This document shows positions 61,691-64,000 of a stretch of DNA of 64,000 bases, piece after piece; within the stretch, counting starts at the first letter, position 1; each line of letters opens with the position of its first letter. Source of the stretch: Tsuneonella mangrovi. Its GTDB lineage: Bacteria > Pseudomonadota > Alphaproteobacteria > Sphingomonadales > Sphingomonadaceae. The translations under genes and the position numbers were made by a program. Location of the stretch: contig NZ_CP022889.1 in the NCBI RefSeq assembly GCF_002269345.1, positions 1,798,001-1,862,000 on the forward strand. Direction: 5' to 3'. Below the pieces are notes generated by a model, which did not search any database, was not told where the DNA came from, and worked only from the letters and a program-made list of their open reading frames with translations.

Positions 61691-64000
61691 GCTTCCGTGC
61701 CGTCCAGCTCGGATACGACACTCTCGCAGCGGCTGCACAGCTCGCCGTCTTCCGCCACTTCGGGCAGCAGGCGCCAGCAGCGGCCGCATTTGTGGTCGGT
61801 GGTGCGCGATACGGTCACCGCGCTGCCCTGCCCGCGCGCGACTGACGCAGTGATGAACAGTTCGGCGAGGTCGGCGTCGGTGAACCCTTCAGGCACGGAG
61901 CTGGCAGGCACGGTCACGTCGGCTTCGAGGCTGGAGCGGATCGTCTTGTCGCGGCGCAGCGGCTCGATCGCTTCGGTCACGTCCTCGCGCAAATCGCGCA
62001 AGGCAGCGAACCGCGCGGCGAGCGCGTCGTCCTGCCAGTCACCCGGCAGCGGGTGCCATTCGGTAAGGTGGACGCTGCCCCGGTCGGGGAAGCGGGTGGT
62101 CCACACTTCCTCGGCGGTGAACACCAGCACCGGCGCGGCGTAGCGGATCAGCGCCTGGAACAGGATATCGAGCACGGTGCGGTAAGCGCGCCGTTCGATT
62201 CCGTCAGGCGCATCGCAATAGAGCCTGTCCTTGCGAATATCGAAGAAGAACGCCGAGAGATCCTCGTTCGAAAAATCGATCAGCGCGCGGGTGTATTCGT
62301 TGAAGTCGTAGTCCGCGATCGCCTGCCGCAACTTGGTATCGAGCGCGAGCAGCCGGTCGAGCATATACCGCTCGAGCTCGGGCATTTCGCTCACATCGAC
62401 CGCCTCGGCCTCGTAGTCGTACCCGTCTAGCGCGCCGAGGAGGTAGCGGAAGGTGTTGCGCAGCTTGCGGTACTGGTCGGCGACGCCCTTGAGGATCTCG
62501 TCGCCGATCCGGTGGTCCTCGGTGAAATCGACCGAGAGCGCCCACAGCCGGATGATGTCCGCGCCGTATTGCTCCATCACCTTCAGCGGATCGATGGTAT
62601 TGCCGAGGCTCTTCGACATCTTGCGCCCGTCGCTCGCCATCGTGAATCCGTGGGTCAGGATCGCGTCGTAGGGCGCGCGACCGCGGGTGGCGCACGATTC
62701 GAGCAAGGAAGACTGGAACCAGCCACGGTGCTGGTCGCTGCCCTCAAGGTAGAGGTCGGCGGGCCACTGCATGTCCGGCCAGCGCCCGCTCTCGAGCACG
62801 AACGCGTGGGTGCAGCCCGAATCGAACCACACGTCGAGAATGTCGGTGACCATCTCGTAGTCGTGGGCGTCGTAGTCGGACCCAAGAAATTCGGCCTTGC
62901 GCGCTTCGTCCCACGCGTCGACGCCGTCCTGCCGCACGGCCTCGACCACGCGGGCGTTGACTTGCGGATCCTGCAGGTATTCGCCGGTCCCGTTCTTGAC
63001 GAACAGCGTGATCGGCACGCCCCATGCGCGCTGGCGCGACAGCACCCAGTCGGGCCGTCCTTCGACCATCGAACCGATGCGGTTGCGGCCCTTTTCGGGC
63101 ACGAAGCGGGTGGCGGCGATCGCTTCGAGCGCGACCTGTCGCAGCGTGCCGGTATGCTCGGGCGTACCGCCCTCGTTGTCCCACCGCTGTTCGGCGGCAG
63201 TTTCGGCGACTTCGACCATGCCGGGCTTGTCCATCGGCACGAACCACTGCGGGGTGCAGCGGAAGATCACCTTGGCTTTCGAACGCCACGAGTGCGGGTA
63301 AGAGTGCTGGTAGTCCTCGCTCGCGGCGAGCAGCGCGCCGGCTTCGCGCAGGTCCGCACAGATCGGGCCTTCGGGCGAATTGAACGGCTTGTTGATCACG
63401 CTGCGGCGGCGATCGTCATGCGCGCCAAGCCACGGCCAGTCGTCGCGATAGCGCCCGTCGGCCATCACCGCGAACTGCGGCTCGATTCCGTTCGCGCGGC
63501 ACAGCTCGAAATCGTCCTCGCCGTGGTCGGGCGCCATGTGGACGAGGCCGGTGCCGCTGTCGGTGGTGACGAAATCGCCCGACAGGAAGGGGCGGGGTTT
63601 CGCGTAGAACCCGCCGAGATGGTGCATCGGGTGGCGGGCGATGGTGCCGGCGAGGTTTGACCCTCGAAAGTGCGTTTCCGCCGAATAGGGCATGACGTTG
63701 GCCAAAAAGCCCGCAGACCCTTCTAGTTTATCTAGATCTCTCTGGAGTCTCTGCTCGAACGACTCTCGCAGTGGCTGCGCGACCAGAAACGGCTTGTTGG
63801 CCCACCAAGGTGCATCGAAGCAAGGTCGTTCACCTTCACCTTCCCAGAAGGGCATTGCAACGCACAGCACATAATCAACCTCAGGCCCATAGGCGATCGC
63901 CTGGTTCACCGGGATCGTCCACGGCGTGGTCGTCCAGATCACCGCGTGCGCGCCGACCAGTTCGGGGATCGGGCTTTCGACGATCTCGAACGCCACGTCG
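61687..64000 (-). CDS. ileS: isoleucine-tRNA ligase (3' part, runs off right edge)
   Basis: About 771 residues of IleS are present; the N-terminal part with the HIGH motif lies beyond the window. The CP1 editing region WTTTPWTIPVNQAIAYGPEV and GTGLVHMAPDHGEDDFELCR is visible, followed by KMSKS in GRKMSKSLGNTIDPLKVM and the anticodon domain. The C-terminal zinc knuckle is CGRCWRLLPEVAEDGELC with SRC. The stretch 63690-63890 has distinctly AT-richer codons and an unusual sequence inside the editing domain. The gene is coupled to lspA by ATGA. Confidence 0.95.
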   Translation of the reverse strand, partial: DVAFEIVESPIPELVGAHAVIWTTTPWTIPVNQAIAYGPEVDYVLCVAMPFWEGEGERPCFDAPWWANKPFLVAQPLRESFEQRLQRDLDKLEGSAGFLANVMPYSAETHFRGSNLAGTIARHPMHHLGGFYAKPRPFLSGDFVTTDSGTGLVHMAPDHGEDDFELCRANGIEPQFAVMADGRYRDDWPWLGAHDDRRRSVINKPFNSPEGPICADLREAGALLAASEDYQHSYPHSWRSKAKVIFRCTPQWFVPMDKPGMVEVAETAAEQRWDNEGGTPEHTGTLRQVALEAIAATRFVPEKGRNRIGSMVEGRPDWVLSRQRAWGVPITLFVKNGTGEYLQDPQVNARVVEAVRQDGVDAWDEARKAEFLGSDYDAHDYEMVTDILDVWFDSGCTHAFVLESGRWPDMQWPADLYLEGSDQHRGWFQSSLLESCATRGRAPYDAILTHGFTMASDGRKMSKSLGNTIDPLKVMEQYGADIIRLWALSVDFTEDHRIGDEILKGVADQYRKLRNTFRYLLGALDGYDYEAEAVDVSEMPELERYMLDRLLALDTKLRQAIADYDFNEYTRALIDFSNEDLSAFFFDIRKDRLYCDAPDGIERRAYRTVLDILFQALIRYAAPVLVFTAEEVWTTRFPDRGSVHLTEWHPLPGDWQDDALAARFAALRDLREDVTEAIEPLRRDKTIRSSLEADVTVPASSVPEGFTDADLAELFITASVARGQGSAVTVSRTTDHKCGRCWRLLPEVAEDGELCSRCESVVSELDGTEA

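Noticed and set aside
1-64000. CRISPR array or restriction-modification locus
   Set aside because: No regularly spaced repeats and no recognisable Cas, methyltransferase or endonuclease gene found.

Overview
The window looks like chromosomal DNA of a high-GC (roughly 65%) alphaproteobacterium, most likely a sphingomonad of the Erythrobacteraceae type. Supporting signs are the codon bias, short gene spacing with ATGA/GTGA overlaps, a SUF operon led by an Rrf2 regulator, class 2 PyrD, COX15-type heme A synthase upstream of rplM-rpsI, the rpe-heparinase-purH order, an N-terminally extended S9 and IHF-beta. The genus is an inference. No phage, integrase, transposase or CRISPR array was seen.

Layout. 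0-2 kb (minus): start of sufB, its Rrf2 regulator with a 23-bp palindromic operator, and an AraC regulator. The gene-poor stretch 1756-2150 carries an orphan Rho-independent terminator preceded by a chain of small hairpins, probably a small RNA. 2-9.5 kb: pyrD, gamma-glutamyltransferase, a long-chain acyl-CoA ligase, two linked unknown genes (one with a HEPN-like R-x4-H motif), a dispersed hairpin repeat, a fused thiS-thiG and a MerC-like membrane protein. 9.6-12.6 kb: heme A synthase, a secreted protein, rplM-rpsI.

12.7-22 kb is a surface-glycan region: five glycosyltransferases, a pyruvyl transferase, a flippase and a GT-C-like membrane enzyme, on alternating strands with overlapping convergent stops. 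It is followed by a SLOG-SLATT fusion protein (22.1-23.9 kb), a family predicted to act in nucleotide-signal or defence biology. 23.9-41.6 kb is mostly metabolism: acyl-CoA ligase, M20 hydrolase, rpe-heparinase-purH, a second copy of the hairpin repeat, a CrtI-like oxidoreductase, an exported MsrA, a Zur/Fur regulator, dxs, a threonine-aldolase-like enzyme, NnrU, FKBP isomerase, a POT transporter and a GntR regulator.

41.7-53.6 kb: ihfB, tRNA-Leu(TAA), a tandem-PilZ protein with a CtrA-like box, a Glf-like/GtrA/GT-C operon for a second glycan function, and an RND efflux operon whose pump has extra membrane segments. 53.6-64 kb: a low-GC secreted protein, etfBA with a LiuR-like palindrome, sucC without sucD, a CysQ-like phosphatase, an OmpA lipoprotein, a CNNM/CorC protein and the ileS-lspA-DUF3035 operon, with ileS running off the right edge.
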